DNA from: Kribbibacterium absianum
GTDB lineage: Bacteria > Actinomycetota > Coriobacteriia > Coriobacteriales > Atopobiaceae
Assembly (NCBI RefSeq): GCF_030067705.1
Contig: NZ_JASJEX010000003.1
Coordinates: 1-64,000 of the forward strand
DNA length: 64,000 nt
Direction of reading: 5' to 3'
Shown here: positions 31,693 through 41,799 of the stretch, in pieces
How positions within the stretch are numbered: the first letter of the stretch is position 1
Layout: each line of letters starts with the position of its first letter
The notes under the pieces: generated by a model
Database searches by the model: none
The model's input: only the letters and a program-made list of their open reading frames with translations
What the model was told of the DNA's origin: nothing
Program-made: the position numbers and the translations under genes

Positions 31693-32565
31693 TCATCCGC
31701 AGAAGTCGATGATGCGGTCCAGCTCGCGGGCCGCCTGCTCCTCGCCCAGGGCCCAGGCCTGTTCCAGCTCCGCCACCTTGAGCGTGGAGTTCTTCACCGG
31801 CATCGCGTCGGGACGGATCACGAGCGCGCGGCCCTGGCGCTCCAGCTCCTCGAGCTGGTCCTGGGCCTCGTTGTAGCGCTCGTTGCGAGTGATGAGCGCC
31901 TCTCGCACGCGCGGCCACTCGTGGTACAGCCGGGAGAAGGCCCGCTTGGAGAACTCGGACGTGGGCTCTTTGCGATAGCCGGCCGGCCGCGTGGCGATGA
32001 GCACGAGGTGCTCCCAGCCGTCAGCGAGCGCGATCACGTGGGGGAGGCCGGCGCCCTCGCCGAGGCCGCCGTCGTACATAGGCTCGCCGGCGAGCGAGAT
32101 GGGGTTCATCATCACCGGCAGCGTGGAGCTGGCGCGGGCGTGGTCCGCCATGGAGACGGCGTCCGGCAGGTCCTCCTTGTGCCAGCGGTAGGAGCGGCCG
32201 CTCTTGGCGCCGAAGCTCTGGCTCGCCGCCTCGGCGGGGTTCGCGCAGAAGGTCGCCCAGTCGAACGCGACCGAGCCGTCCTCGATGCACCCCTCGTAGA
32301 GATAGTCGCTGTTGAAGTAGCCGTCGCCATGGAGCCAGTGGCCCACGCCGCCGAACTGGGGGTCCTCGGCCGATTCCACGAACTGCAGCCGGCTGCGCCG
32401 CCAGTCGCGCGCCACGTGGTTGTAGGTGAGGCTCGAGCCGGCGCTGATGCCGCACACGTAGGGGAACCGGAGCCCCGCCTCGAGGATCGCCTTGGAGAAC
32501 GCGCCGGTGTACGAGGCCCGCATCCCCCCACCCTCGAAGCAGAGGGCGACGTCGTCGATGGCCAC
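31693..32565 (-). CDS. Patatin-like phospholipase
   Basis: A 290-residue serine lipase of the patatin family. The oxyanion glycine run EGGGMRASYTG (11-21), the nucleophile elbow GISAGS (Ser41) and the catalytic Asp in YDGGLGEG form the Ser-Asp dyad. It probably hydrolyses phospholipid or other acyl esters in the cytoplasm; no signal peptide is seen. The GTG at 32565 follows AGAGGAGG at 5 bases and is preferred over ATG 32595, whose Shine-Dalgarno (GGAG) is weaker. No neighbours share an obvious pathway. Confidence 0.9.
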   Translation of the reverse strand: MAIDDVALCFEGGGMRASYTGAFSKAILEAGLRFPYVCGISAGSSLTYNHVARDWRRSRLQFVESAEDPQFGGVGHWLHGDGYFNSDYLYEGCIEDGSVAFDWATFCANPAEAASQSFGAKSGRSYRWHKEDLPDAVSMADHARASSTLPVMMNPISLAGEPMYDGGLGEGAGLPHVIALADGWEHLVLIATRPAGYRKEPTSEFSKRAFSRLYHEWPRVREALITRNERYNEAQDQLEELERQGRALVIRPDAMPVKNSTLKVAELEQAWALGEEQAARELDRIIDFCG

Positions 32566-32753
32566 GGGTACCTCCTCTTCGCCGAAAAAGCCCATGCTAG
32601 CAGCTCCGCCCGAGGGCGGGCGCTCGCGCCGTCCGCAGCGGGTGCCCTATACTGCGTGGTGCCTGTGCACCTGCGCAGCGATGTCCGGAACGGGGCATCA
32701 ACGATGCCCGGGTGGTTTTTCTCGTCCACGTCCCATGCCGGCTAGGGGGAACG

Positions 32754-34283
<1,530 letters not shown>

Positions 34284-34302
34284 CGGGCGAGGGGGCTTCT
34301 AG

Positions 34303-34824
34303 ATGAGCGAGCTGATCTGTGAGGTGCGGCCGAACGTCGCGATGGGGTTCCTGGACGCGATCGGGCCGTGCGCAGCGCTTGCGCTGGCGTCGATGCAGGA
34401 CGGGGCGCAGGTGCGCTGGCCGTCGGACGTCGTCTGGAGCGGTGAGGCCTTCGCTGTGCGTGCGGGCGCACGCTACGACGAGGGCGTCGTGGTGGACGTG
34501 CGGGCCGAGCTGCCGGAGGGCTGGCCTGTGGACGCGGCGCGTGACGCCGTCGCCGCAGCCATCGAGCGGTGGGCCCAGGCGATGCCGGACGGCGCGGCGG
34601 CGGGCCCCTGGGGGCCGTTCCTCTCGGACTATTTCGACGCGATGGAGCTGATGGGGCAGGGCGTGGACGCGATCGCCCCGAGCGGCGACACGATCGTGTC
34701 CGGGCGGCTGGCGGGCATTGACGGCTGGGGCCGCGTGACGATCCAGAGCCAACCGAGCGGGGACGTGCCCGTGGCCGAGACAGAGCTGGCGCCCGGCTCC
34801 GCGACGCTGGTGCCGGCGGAGTAG
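34303..34824 (+). CDS. Hypothetical protein, weakly BirA/biotin-ligase-like
   Basis: A 173-residue protein directly downstream of folP-folK, probably co-transcribed. It weakly recalls the biotin protein ligase catalytic core and C-terminal domain: AALALASMQDGAQVRWPSDVV resembles the KWPND region, and SGRLAGIDGWGRVTI followed by ETELAPGSATL resembles the C-terminal SH3-like part. The GRGRxxR biotinyl-AMP loop is missing, and ligase length is normally above 240, so it may be a degenerate or repurposed paralogue. It faces coaX, a gene often beside birA in other genomes. The start codon at 34303 follows GGGGGC. Function is unproven. Confidence 0.6.
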   Translation: MSELICEVRPNVAMGFLDAIGPCAALALASMQDGAQVRWPSDVVWSGEAFAVRAGARYDEGVVVDVRAELPEGWPVDAARDAVAAAIERWAQAMPDGAAAGPWGPFLSDYFDAMELMGQGVDAIAPSGDTIVSGRLAGIDGWGRVTIQSQPSGDVPVAETELAPGSATLVPAE

Positions 34825-34859
34825 GGACAGCCGCACGACCGGGCACGCCGGGGCGGCTC

Positions 34860-35627
34860 CTAGCGCTGGGCCCTCCAGAGCTGGTGGATGCCGCGGAGCG
34901 TGAGGTCGGCGTCCACGGACGTGAAGCAGCGGCACGCCATCGACACGGTGCGCGCGAGCCCGCCGGTGGCGATGACGGGGCACTCCTCGACGCCCAGCTC
35001 GTCCTTGATGCGCGCCACGAGCCCCTCCGCCATCGCGGCGGTGCCGATCACGATGCCGCTCTGGAGCGCGTGCTCCGACGAGTCGCCGATGGTGCGCTCC
35101 GGCATCTCGATGGGCACGCCCGAGAGCTTCGACGCCCGCGAGAACAGCGCGCTCGCCGAGAGCATGATGCCGGGCGCGATGACGCCGCCCACAAAGGCGC
35201 CGCGCGGGTCCACCACGTCGATGTTGGTCGCGGTCCCAAAGTCCACGACGATGGCCGGCGCCCCGTACAGCCGCCGCGCCTCGACGGCGTTGGCGATGCG
35301 GTCCGCGCCCACTGCCTCGGGGTGGGGGAGGGCGACGGGGATGGGCGCGCCGGCTCCGGACGACACCATGAGGGGCGCGCGGTCGAGGCGCGTGAGGCAG
35401 GTGCGCCAGGCGTGGAGCAGGTCCGGCACCACGCAGGCGACGGCCACGGCGTCCACGTCGTCGAAGTCCCGGCCGCTTGCGGTGAAGAGGCCGAGCAGCC
35501 GGGCAGTGATCTCGTCGGCCGTGTCGAGACGGTCGGTCTTGGTGCGCCAGTGGTGCACGACGCAGCCGTCCTCGTTCACGAGGCCGAGCGTGGTCTGGGT
35601 GTTGCCCACATCGACGGACAGGAACAT
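34860..35627 (-). CDS. coaX: Type III pantothenate kinase
   Basis: Phosphorylates pantothenate, first step of coenzyme A synthesis; CoaX enzymes need a monovalent cation and are not feedback inhibited by CoA. The 255-residue protein shows the ASKHA-fold motifs [34 protein letters not shown] and GGVIAPG. The start at 35627 ([11 protein letters not shown]) is placed after GGAGGAGCC; upstream in-frame residues are non-homologous. It is convergent with the BirA-like gene. The upstream gap to rpmE holds small hairpins and the L31 leader on the opposite strand. Confidence 0.95.
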   Translation of the reverse strand: MFLSVDVGNTQTTLGLVNEDGCVVHHWRTKTDRLDTADEITARLLGLFTASGRDFDDVDAVAVACVVPDLLHAWRTCLTRLDRAPLMVSSGAGAPIPVALPHPEAVGADRIANAVEARRLYGAPAIVVDFGTATNIDVVDPRGAFVGGVIAPGIMLSASALFSRASKLSGVPIEMPERTIGDSSEHALQSGIVIGTAAMAEGLVARIKDELGVEECPVIATGGLARTVSMACRCFTSVDADLTLRGIHQLWRAQR

Positions 35628-35767
35628 GGCTCCTCCGGTGGGATCGAGAGTCTGCGAACTCAGCCCCTTTAGGGTGCCGCGAGCCGGCGTTCGGCGCCGC
35701 CACTTCATCACAGGACCACAGGAGTGCAGGGCGTTCGGGTCTTCTCGGCCCGACGGATGAGCCGTGC

Positions 35768-35836
35768 TATCATGCAAAGGCTGTTTCGTCTCGGTCGGAA
35801 ACCGAGGCGCCCCTTGCCCTGGTCGGAAACCAGGGC
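35768..35836 (+). promoter_or_regulatory. Tandem-hairpin leader of rpmE (L31-type)
   Basis: Two hairpins with the same loop core lie in the 5' region: CTCGGT-CGGAA-ACCGAG (35790-35806) and CCCTGGT-CGGAA-ACCAGGG (35817-35835). Each presents GGTCGGAAACC. TATCAT (35768-35773) is a likely -10 box, giving a leader of about 70 bases. Leader motifs of L31 genes, including a Coriobacteria variant, have been described as candidate autoregulatory RNAs; whether this matches that model needs a covariance search. Confidence 0.65.
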
Positions 35837-35854
35837 CTACAAGAGGAGTCCTGC

Positions 35855-36328
35855 ATGAAGAAGAACATCCATCCTGAGTACATGGAGTGCACGGTTCGCT
35901 GCTCCTGCGGCAACACCTGGACCACCCGCGCCACGGTCCCGACCATGACGCTCGACCTCTGCGACCAGTGCCACCCGTTCTACACCGGCACCCAGAAGCT
36001 CGTCGACACCGGCGGCCGTGTCCAGCGCTTCGCTGACAAGTTCGGTGGCGCCGCCCAGGCTCAGCTCGAGCGCGAGGCCAAGAAGAAGGAGGCGCGCGCC
36101 AAGAAGGACGCCGAGCAGCGGGCCGCCCACGAGGCCAAGGCCGCCGAGAAGGCCGCCAAGAAGGCCGCCAAGGCCGAGGCATACGCCAAGAAGGCCGCTG
36201 CTGAGGCTGCCAAGAAGGAGGCCGAGCTGGCCGCCGCCCAGGGCACCGCTGAGGCCGCCGAGGCGACCGCCGAGGTCTTGAACGCCGAGGCCGAGGAGGC
36301 CGCGGTGGAGGCCGCCGTCACCGAGTAG
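35855..36328 (+). CDS. rpmE: Ribosomal protein L31 with long Lys/Ala/Glu-rich tail
   Basis: The first 70 residues are a standard zinc-containing L31: [22 protein letters not shown], then [21 protein letters not shown] with both CxC/CxxC pairs. A further 85 residues form a highly charged, Ala-rich segment ([36 protein letters not shown]), ending acidic, very likely a long helix. L31 is normally 65-90 residues, so the tail doubles the protein; extended L31 variants occur in some actinobacteria. AGAGGAG precedes the ATG. The leader suggests feedback control. Confidence 0.95.
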   Translation: MKKNIHPEYMECTVRCSCGNTWTTRATVPTMTLDLCDQCHPFYTGTQKLVDTGGRVQRFADKFGGAAQAQLEREAKKKEARAKKDAEQRAAHEAKAAEKAAKKAAKAEAYAKKAAAEAAKKEAELAAAQGTAEAAEATAEVLNAEAEEAAVEAAVTE

Positions 36329-36349
36329 CCGCTCTCTCAGGGCATGTGC

Positions 36350-36390
36350 CGACGCCCGGGTCGCGAGGTTTCGCGGCCCGGGCGTTCTCT
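36350..36390 (+). terminator. Terminator of rpmE
   Basis: ACGCCCGGGTCGCG (36352-36365) and CGCGGCCCGGGCGT (36372-36385) form a 14-bp stem with one G-U pair and a 6-base loop, followed by TCTCT. Confidence 0.82.
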
Positions 36391-36516
36391 ATGCGCGCTG
36401 GTCGTGCCCCGGTCCCGAATCGACAGGCATGGCAGTGGCCGTGTTCCGGGTTCGCGCCCTTTTCAACGGGCATAGACCTCTCCGTCAAACAGGGGGTCGC
36501 CACGAAGGGGGAGTCC

Positions 36517-37209
36517 GTGAACGAGCTCATGAAGGAGACCACGCGCGTCGCGCTCGACCGCGCCCACGCGGCGCAGCTCAAGGACACGATCCCGCCGGAG
36601 CTCCAGGTGCCCGCCCCTGCCGGCTCCTACAACCTGTTCGTGTTCTTCAACGAGCAGGCCGCCTACGACGAGGGCCATGCGGTGCTCGGCCTGGGGCCCG
36701 TGGGCGGCGACATCATGACCTACTCCTACTATCGCCACGGCAACGCGCTTAAGGGCCCAGGTCTTATGGCGTGCCTGGAGGCGCCGGAACCGTTCGAGCG
36801 CATCGTGCGGGACAGCGGCTGGATCGTCCACGGCAACCCGGGCAACTATTGGAACGAGCACATGGACGTGGCGCTCGCGATGTGGTGCGACCGGGCCGCC
36901 TACGAGCCCATCCGCGCGTTCGCCGAGGCCAAGAAGGCCGACCCGGGCGAGTACGACCTCATCACCTACAACTGCCTGAGCTTCTGTGAGCAGGCCTTGG
37001 GCGAGGGCGGCGTCGCGCTTCTGGACCGGGACGGACGTCCGAGCAGGACCTTTGTGCCGCGTGACGCGTTCGCGGACGTGCGCGACGTCTCGGGCGCCCA
37101 TCGGTGGGGCGCGTGGAAGTACTGGTTCCCGCAGACGCCGGCGCCGGAGAACGGCCTCAGGTTCATCAGCGACTTCGCGGCCGAGATACGGCCCGGCAGC
37201 AACGAGTGA
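36517..37209 (+). CDS. Probable permuted papain-like (NlpC/P60-superfamily) protein
   Basis: A 230-residue protein of no named family. The order His first, Cys later (EGHAVLGLGPVGG near 55, YNCLSFCEQALGEGG near 155) recalls circularly permuted papain-like folds such as LRAT or YaeF/DUF4105 relatives, where the Asn-Cys precedes a helix. This is pattern-based inference. No signal peptide or membrane helix is present. The GTG at 36517 follows GGGGGAG; an ATG at 36529 is the alternative. It is monocistronic between two strong terminators, which argues for an independent role. Confidence 0.65.
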   Translation: MNELMKETTRVALDRAHAAQLKDTIPPELQVPAPAGSYNLFVFFNEQAAYDEGHAVLGLGPVGGDIMTYSYYRHGNALKGPGLMACLEAPEPFERIVRDSGWIVHGNPGNYWNEHMDVALAMWCDRAAYEPIRAFAEAKKADPGEYDLITYNCLSFCEQALGEGGVALLDRDGRPSRTFVPRDAFADVRDVSGAHRWGAWKYWFPQTPAPENGLRFISDFAAEIRPGSNE

Positions 37210-37219
37210 CGGCATCGAA

Positions 37220-37276
37220 GGCCTGGGGGCCGGGACGGCGACGGTCTCGCCGCGTCCCGGCCCCCGAGGCCTTTTT
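37220..37276 (+). terminator. Strong terminator after the papain-like gene
   Basis: GGCCTGGGGGCCGGGACG (37220-37237) pairs with CGTCCCGGCCCCCGAGGCC (37253-37271), leaving one mismatch, and is followed by TTTTTG. It also sits 4 bases from the purL stop on the other strand. Confidence 0.93.
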
Positions 37277-37279
37277 GTG

Positions 37280-40200
37280 TCACGCGAAGTAGGCCACGCC
37301 GCCCTCGAAGATGGGCTGGTACCGGGCACCGGGCACGTTCTTGTACAGGCCCGCGCCCGAACGCTCGCTGTGGCCCATCTTGCCGAACACGCGGCCGTCC
37401 GGGCTGCAGATGCCCTCGATGGCCCAGGCGCTGCCGTTGGGGTTGACCGCCAGGTCCTGGGACGGGAGCCCGTCGGCGCCCACGTACTGCGTGCAGACCT
37501 GGCCGCGCTCGGCCATCTGTTGCAGCAACGGCTCCGGCGCAACGAACCGGCCCTCGCCGTGGCTGATCGCCACGGTGTGCACGTCGCCCACCTCGCACCG
37601 GGACAGCCACGGTGACAGGTTGGAGTCGACGCGCGTGCGCACGAGGCGGCTCTGGTGCCGGCCGATGTCGTTGTGCGTGAGCGTGGGGCACGTCTCGTCC
37701 ATCGGGCGAATGTCACCGTAGGGGACGAGCCCCAGCTTCACGAGCGCCTGGAACCCGTTGCAAATGCCGAGGATGAGGCCATCGCGCTCGTTGAGCAGGC
37801 GCCGAACGGCCTCGGTGACCTCGGGGGCGCGGAAGAACGCCGTGATGAACTTCGCAGAGCCGTCCGGCTCATCGCCTCCCGAGAAGCCCCCCGGCAGCAT
37901 GAGGATCTGGGAGCGGTCGATGAGGTCCACGAGGGCCTGTGCGCTGGCGGTCACGTCCGCGGCCGTCAGGTTGCGAATCACGAGCGTCTCGGCCACGGCG
38001 CCGGCCCGCTCGAAGGCCCGGGCGGAGTCCAGCTCGCAGTTGGTGCCCGGGAAGGCCGGAATGGCCACTCGGGGCTTGCCGCCGTTCTCGCCGAGCAGCG
38101 CGGGGCCATGATAGGTGGCGCCGACGCCGCCCGTGTACGTGACGAGCGGGTCGTCCGGCAGCGCCTCGTCTGCGGCGGTGCGGTAGGGGAACACGCCTTC
38201 GAGCGGCCGCTCCCAGGCCTCGCGGAGGGCGCCCAGCTCCACCTGGTCGTCGCCCAAGACGATGGCGGGGCGCTCGGTCGTGGTCGCAATGACGCCGGTC
38301 AAGACGCCGTCGGGCGCTTCGGGAAGCTCCGCGCCCGGTGCCAGCTCCACCATGAACGTGCCGTATGCGGGCGCGAACAGCGCGTCGATTCCGTGCGACG
38401 CGGCGAACTCCGGCGAGAACTCGATCCCGACGCCGTTGCCGAGGCACATCTTGAAGACCGCCTCGGCGGTGCCGCCATAGCCGGGGGTCGCGACGGCGAG
38501 CGCCGCGCCGTCGCCCACGAGCTGCTCCACGTACGCCATGGCCGCGATCTGGTCGGCCGGCTCGGCGATAAGCCCCTGCGAGCCAGCGCCCTCGTGATGC
38601 CGGGCCGGCGTCACGGAGAGCACCCGGTGACCGGCCCCCTTGAACTCGGGGGACGTCACACGCCCGATCGGCCCGAGCGCCGTCGCGAACGAGACGAGCG
38701 TCGGCGGCACGTCCAGCTCCTCGAAGGACCCGCTCATGGAGTCCTTGCCGCCGATGGCGCCCACGCCGAGGTCAACCTGTGCCATCAGCGCGCCGAGCAC
38801 CGCCGCCACCGGCTTGCCCCAGCGCTCGGGGACGTCGCGCAGCCGCTCGAAGTACTCCTGGAACGTGAGGTGCGCGTCCTCGCGGCGGAAGCCGGCGGCT
38901 ACGAGGCGTGCGAGCGACTCCACCACGGCGAGGTACGCGCCCGTGTAGGGGTCGGCCTCGGTCAGGAACGGGTTGAAGCCCCAGGCCATCGCCGAGCAGG
39001 TCTCGGTCTCGCCGTCCACCGGCAGCTTCGCCACCATGGCCATGGGCGGGGTGAGCTGCTCGGCGCCGCCGAAGGGCATCACGACGGTGCCGGCGCCGAT
39101 CGTGGAGTCGAACCGCTCGGCCAGCCCGCGGTTGCAGGCCACGTTGAGGTCGCTAACGAGCGCCGCCATGCGGTCCGGGAACCCCAGCGAGCGGTCGGCC
39201 CACGGCGCGTCCGGCTCGTAGGCCGAGCCGGCCTCCACGTGCGCCACCTGGTGCTTCGGCGCGCCGTTGGACGCGAGGAACGCGCGGGACAGCCGCACGA
39301 TGGGCTCGCCGCGCCAGGTCATCGTGACGTACGGGGCGCCGGCGTTCGCGGGCGAGTCGCCCGTGACGGTCGCGACGGGCGTGGCCTCGAGGTTCTCCTC
39401 GGCCGCCAGCGCGCAGAACGCGTCCACGTCCTCCGGCGCGAGCGCCACGGCCATCCGCTCCTGGCTCTCGGAGATGGCCAGCTCGGTGCCGTCGAGCCCC
39501 TCGTACTTCTTGGGCACGCGGTCGAGGTCGATCGCAAGGCCGTCGGCCAGCTCGCCGATCGCTACCGCGACGCCGCCGGCGCCGAAGTCGTTGCACCGCT
39601 TGATGAGGCGGCAGGCCTCGGGGCGCCGGAACAGCCGCTGCAGCTTGCGCTCCACCGGCGCGTTGCCCTTCTGCACCTCTGCGCCGCAGGTGTCGAGTGA
39701 CTCGTGGCTATGGGCCTTGGAGCTGCCGGTGGCGCCTCCGATGCCGTCGCGTCCCGTGCGCCCGCCCAGCAGCACGACGACGTCGCCGGGCGCGGGCTCC
39801 TCGCGGCGCACGTTCGCGGCGGGGGCGGCGCCCACCACGGCGCCGATCTCCATGCGCTTGGCCGCATAGCCGGGGTGGTACAGCTCCGACACCTGTCCCG
39901 TGGCCAACCCGATCTGGTTGCCGTAGCTGGAGTACCCCTCGGCCGCGCCGGTCACGAGCTTGCGCTGGGGCAGCTTGTCCGGAAGGGTCTCCGAGACGGG
40001 CACCGTTGGGTCCGCCGCGCCGGTCACGCGCATGGCCTGGTACACGTAGCTGCGACCCGAGAGCGGGTCGCGGATCGCGCCGCCGATGCAGGTGGCTGCG
40101 CCGCCGAAGGGCTCGATCTCCGTCGGGTGGTTGTGGGTCTCGTTCTTGAAGAGGTAGAGCCAGTCCTGGTCCTCGCCGTCCACGTCCACCGTGCAGCGGA

Positions 40201-41086
40201 TGGTGCAGGCGTTGATCTCGTCGGACTCGTCGAGGTCCGAGAGCCGTCCCGTCGCCTTGAGGTAGCGCGCGCCGAGCGTCCCGAGGTCCATGAGGGTCAC
40301 GGGCTTGTCCTCGCGGCCGAGCTCGCGGCGAAGCTGCAGGTAGCGGTCCCAGGCCTTCTGCAGGCCAGGGTCGTCGAAGGTCACCGCGTCCAGCTCGGTG
40401 CCAAAGGTGGTGTGGCGGCAGTGGTCGGACCAATAGGTGTCCGCGACGCGCACCTCGGTGATGGTGGGGTCGCGCCCCTCGTCACGGAAGTGCGCCTGGC
40501 AGAAGCGCAGGTCGTCGAGGTCCATCGCGAGCCCGCGGTCGGCAAGGAGCGCCGCCAGGCCTGCGTCGTCGAGGTCGCGGAAGCCCTCGAGCACCTCGAC
40601 CGCCTCGGGCTCGGGATAGTCGACGGCGAGTGTCTCGGGCTTCTCGAGCGACGCCTCGCGACACTCCACGGGGTTGATCACGTAGGCCTTGACGGTGTCG
40701 ACGTCCTGCTCGGAGAGGTCACCGTCCAAGGCGTACACCGTGGCCGTCAGGACGGTGGGCAGCTCGCCCTGGCTGATGAGCTGCACGCACTGTGCCGCTG
40801 AGTCCGCCCGCTGGTCGAACTGCCCGGGTAGCGGCTCCACAGCAAAGACGGCCGCGCCGCCCAGGTCGGGGAGCTCGGCCGTCGCGCGGTCGGTCTGCGG
40901 CTCGGCAAAGACGCAGGGGACGCACTCCGAGAAGAGCCCCTCGTCGATGCCCTCCACGTCGTAGCGGTTGAACACGCGCAGCGTTTCCAGCCCCGTGATG
41001 CCCACCACCTCGCGCAGCTCCTCGGCGAGCGCCCGAGCGTGCACGTCGTGGCCGGGCTTCTTCTCCACGTAGACCCTCTGGACCAT
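37280..41086 (-). CDS. purL: Phosphoribosylformylglycinamidine synthase, single chain (PurL-PurQ)
   Basis: ATP- and glutamine-dependent conversion of FGAR to FGAM, fourth step of purine synthesis. The 1268-residue protein is the large single-chain type with N-terminal PurS-like (1-170), linker (FCQAHFRDEGRDPTITEV), two AIRS-like synthetase halves (THNHPTEIEPFGGAATCIGG; GVGAIGGKDSMSG) and a C-terminal glutaminase (GICNGFQALVKLGLVPYG with Cys; AISHGEGRFV with His and Glu). This length is also found in proteobacteria and some anaerobes, while many Gram-positives split it into purS, purL and purQ. The start at 41086 is preceded by AGAAAGG. It is monocistronic. Confidence 0.97.
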   Translation of the reverse strand: MVQRVYVEKKPGHDVHARALAEELREVVGITGLETLRVFNRYDVEGIDEGLFSECVPCVFAEPQTDRATAELPDLGGAAVFAVEPLPGQFDQRADSAAQCVQLISQGELPTVLTATVYALDGDLSEQDVDTVKAYVINPVECREASLEKPETLAVDYPEPEAVEVLEGFRDLDDAGLAALLADRGLAMDLDDLRFCQAHFRDEGRDPTITEVRVADTYWSDHCRHTTFGTELDAVTFDDPGLQKAWDRYLQLRRELGREDKPVTLMDLGTLGARYLKATGRLSDLDESDEINACTIRCTVDVDGEDQDWLYLFKNETHNHPTEIEPFGGAATCIGGAIRDPLSGRSYVYQAMRVTGAADPTVPVSETLPDKLPQRKLVTGAAEGYSSYGNQIGLATGQVSELYHPGYAAKRMEIGAVVGAAPAANVRREEPAPGDVVVLLGGRTGRDGIGGATGSSKAHSHESLDTCGAEVQKGNAPVERKLQRLFRRPEACRLIKRCNDFGAGGVAVAIGELADGLAIDLDRVPKKYEGLDGTELAISESQERMAVALAPEDVDAFCALAAEENLEATPVATVTGDSPANAGAPYVTMTWRGEPIVRLSRAFLASNGAPKHQVAHVEAGSAYEPDAPWADRSLGFPDRMAALVSDLNVACNRGLAERFDSTIGAGTVVMPFGGAEQLTPPMAMVAKLPVDGETETCSAMAWGFNPFLTEADPYTGAYLAVVESLARLVAAGFRREDAHLTFQEYFERLRDVPERWGKPVAAVLGALMAQVDLGVGAIGGKDSMSGSFEELDVPPTLVSFATALGPIGRVTSPEFKGAGHRVLSVTPARHHEGAGSQGLIAEPADQIAAMAYVEQLVGDGAALAVATPGYGGTAEAVFKMCLGNGVGIEFSPEFAASHGIDALFAPAYGTFMVELAPGAELPEAPDGVLTGVIATTTERPAIVLGDDQVELGALREAWERPLEGVFPYRTAADEALPDDPLVTYTGGVGATYHGPALLGENGGKPRVAIPAFPGTNCELDSARAFERAGAVAETLVIRNLTAADVTASAQALVDLIDRSQILMLPGGFSGGDEPDGSAKFITAFFRAPEVTEAVRRLLNERDGLILGICNGFQALVKLGLVPYGDIRPMDETCPTLTHNDIGRHQSRLVRTRVDSNLSPWLSRCEVGDVHTVAISHGEGRFVAPEPLLQQMAERGQVCTQYVGADGLPSQDLAVNPNGSAWAIEGICSPDGRVFGKMGHSERSGAGLYKNVPGARYQPIFEGGVAYFA

Positions 41087-41124
41087 GAATGGGAGCCTTT
41101 CTCTTAGCGTCTTGGGGACTTCCT

Positions 41125-41154
41125 ATGATAGGGGTTCTTTTGACCGTGTCTGAA
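41125..41154 (-). promoter_or_regulatory. Probable promoter of purL
   Basis: On the minus strand TTCAGA (41149-41154) and TATCAT (41125-41130) are 18 bases apart, about 38 bases upstream of the purL start. No PurR box or guanine riboswitch was recognised. Confidence 0.4.
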
Positions 41155-41210
41155 AACCGTGGACGCGTGCGAGCGAGGGGCCAAAACGGAGCGACCTTGC
41201 GGGCGTCCAT

Positions 41211-41245
41211 AGAAAAGGCCCCGGACGCCGACTCGTCCGGGGCCT
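41211..41245 (-). terminator. Terminator of the 36-residue gene
   Basis: AGGCCCCGGACG and CGTCCGGGGCCT (41216-41227, 41234-41245) form a perfect 12-bp stem with a 6-base loop. On the minus strand TTTTCT follows. Confidence 0.9.
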
Positions 41246-41306
41246 CGGTGGGATGCAAGAACGGGGTCGCCGCGCGTCGTGAGGGCGCGGGACCGCATGG
41301 GGCGGG

Positions 41307-41417
41307 CTAGATCGCGCAGGCCTGCAGCAGGTGCTCGACCTTGTCGCGCAGCATGGGCGGGACCTCCTCGATGGAGATGAGGCCGGCGATGATGCCCTTG
41401 ACGTAAATGCTCAGCAT
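41307..41417 (-). CDS. Orphan 36-residue protein, CD1375-like
   Basis: A short frame with all signals of a real gene: GAGGAGG 7 bases before ATG 41417, a promoter upstream and an intrinsic terminator 62 bases past the stop. The product begins MLSIYVKGIIAGLI and continues SIEEVPPMLRDKVEHLLQA. The pattern of IY, then a hydrophobic run with G, then I-x-x-VP-x-x-L-(R/K)-x-x-V recalls the small CD1375 family found near phage tail genes. Resemblance is from memory and a profile search should test it. Here it is isolated, with no phage genes around. Amphipathic or peripheral-membrane character is possible. Function unknown. Confidence 0.72.
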   Translation of the reverse strand: MLSIYVKGIIAGLISIEEVPPMLRDKVEHLLQACAI

Positions 41418-41452
41418 GACGAAACCTCCTCGTTGTCGTGAGCTTACGGAGG

Positions 41453-41480
41453 AGTCTATACCGCGTCGGCGAATGGTCAA
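41453..41480 (-). promoter_or_regulatory. Promoter of the 36-residue gene
   Basis: On the minus strand TTGACC (41475-41480) and TAGACT (41453-41458) are 16 bases apart and 36 bases upstream of the start codon. The rest of the 382-base gap 41418-41799 shows no convincing gene. Confidence 0.7.
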
Positions 41481-41799
41481 AACACGTCCGTGAACGGTAA
41501 GAGCGAAAGTGTGGAGCCAGGCTGAATCGACTTGTGCCAATGCGTATTACCGTGTGATTCCCGGCGGGTGCCATCGATTTCAGGCCGGACCCATCACCCC
41601 AGTGTGGTTCGACGAAAGGAAGGGACGGTGCTTTTTCGTTCATAAAGTGAAACAATAGGGATCGAATCGTCGCGTTTTCAGCCTTATCGGACAGAAGTTG
41701 ATCGCGTGCGAAGTCCTCTTGAGGCCACGGCCGCTCATTACTAAGGAGTCCTTCTGGGCATAGACAGAAATCGAAGTGGCTCCGGAGGGAAGCGGCACC

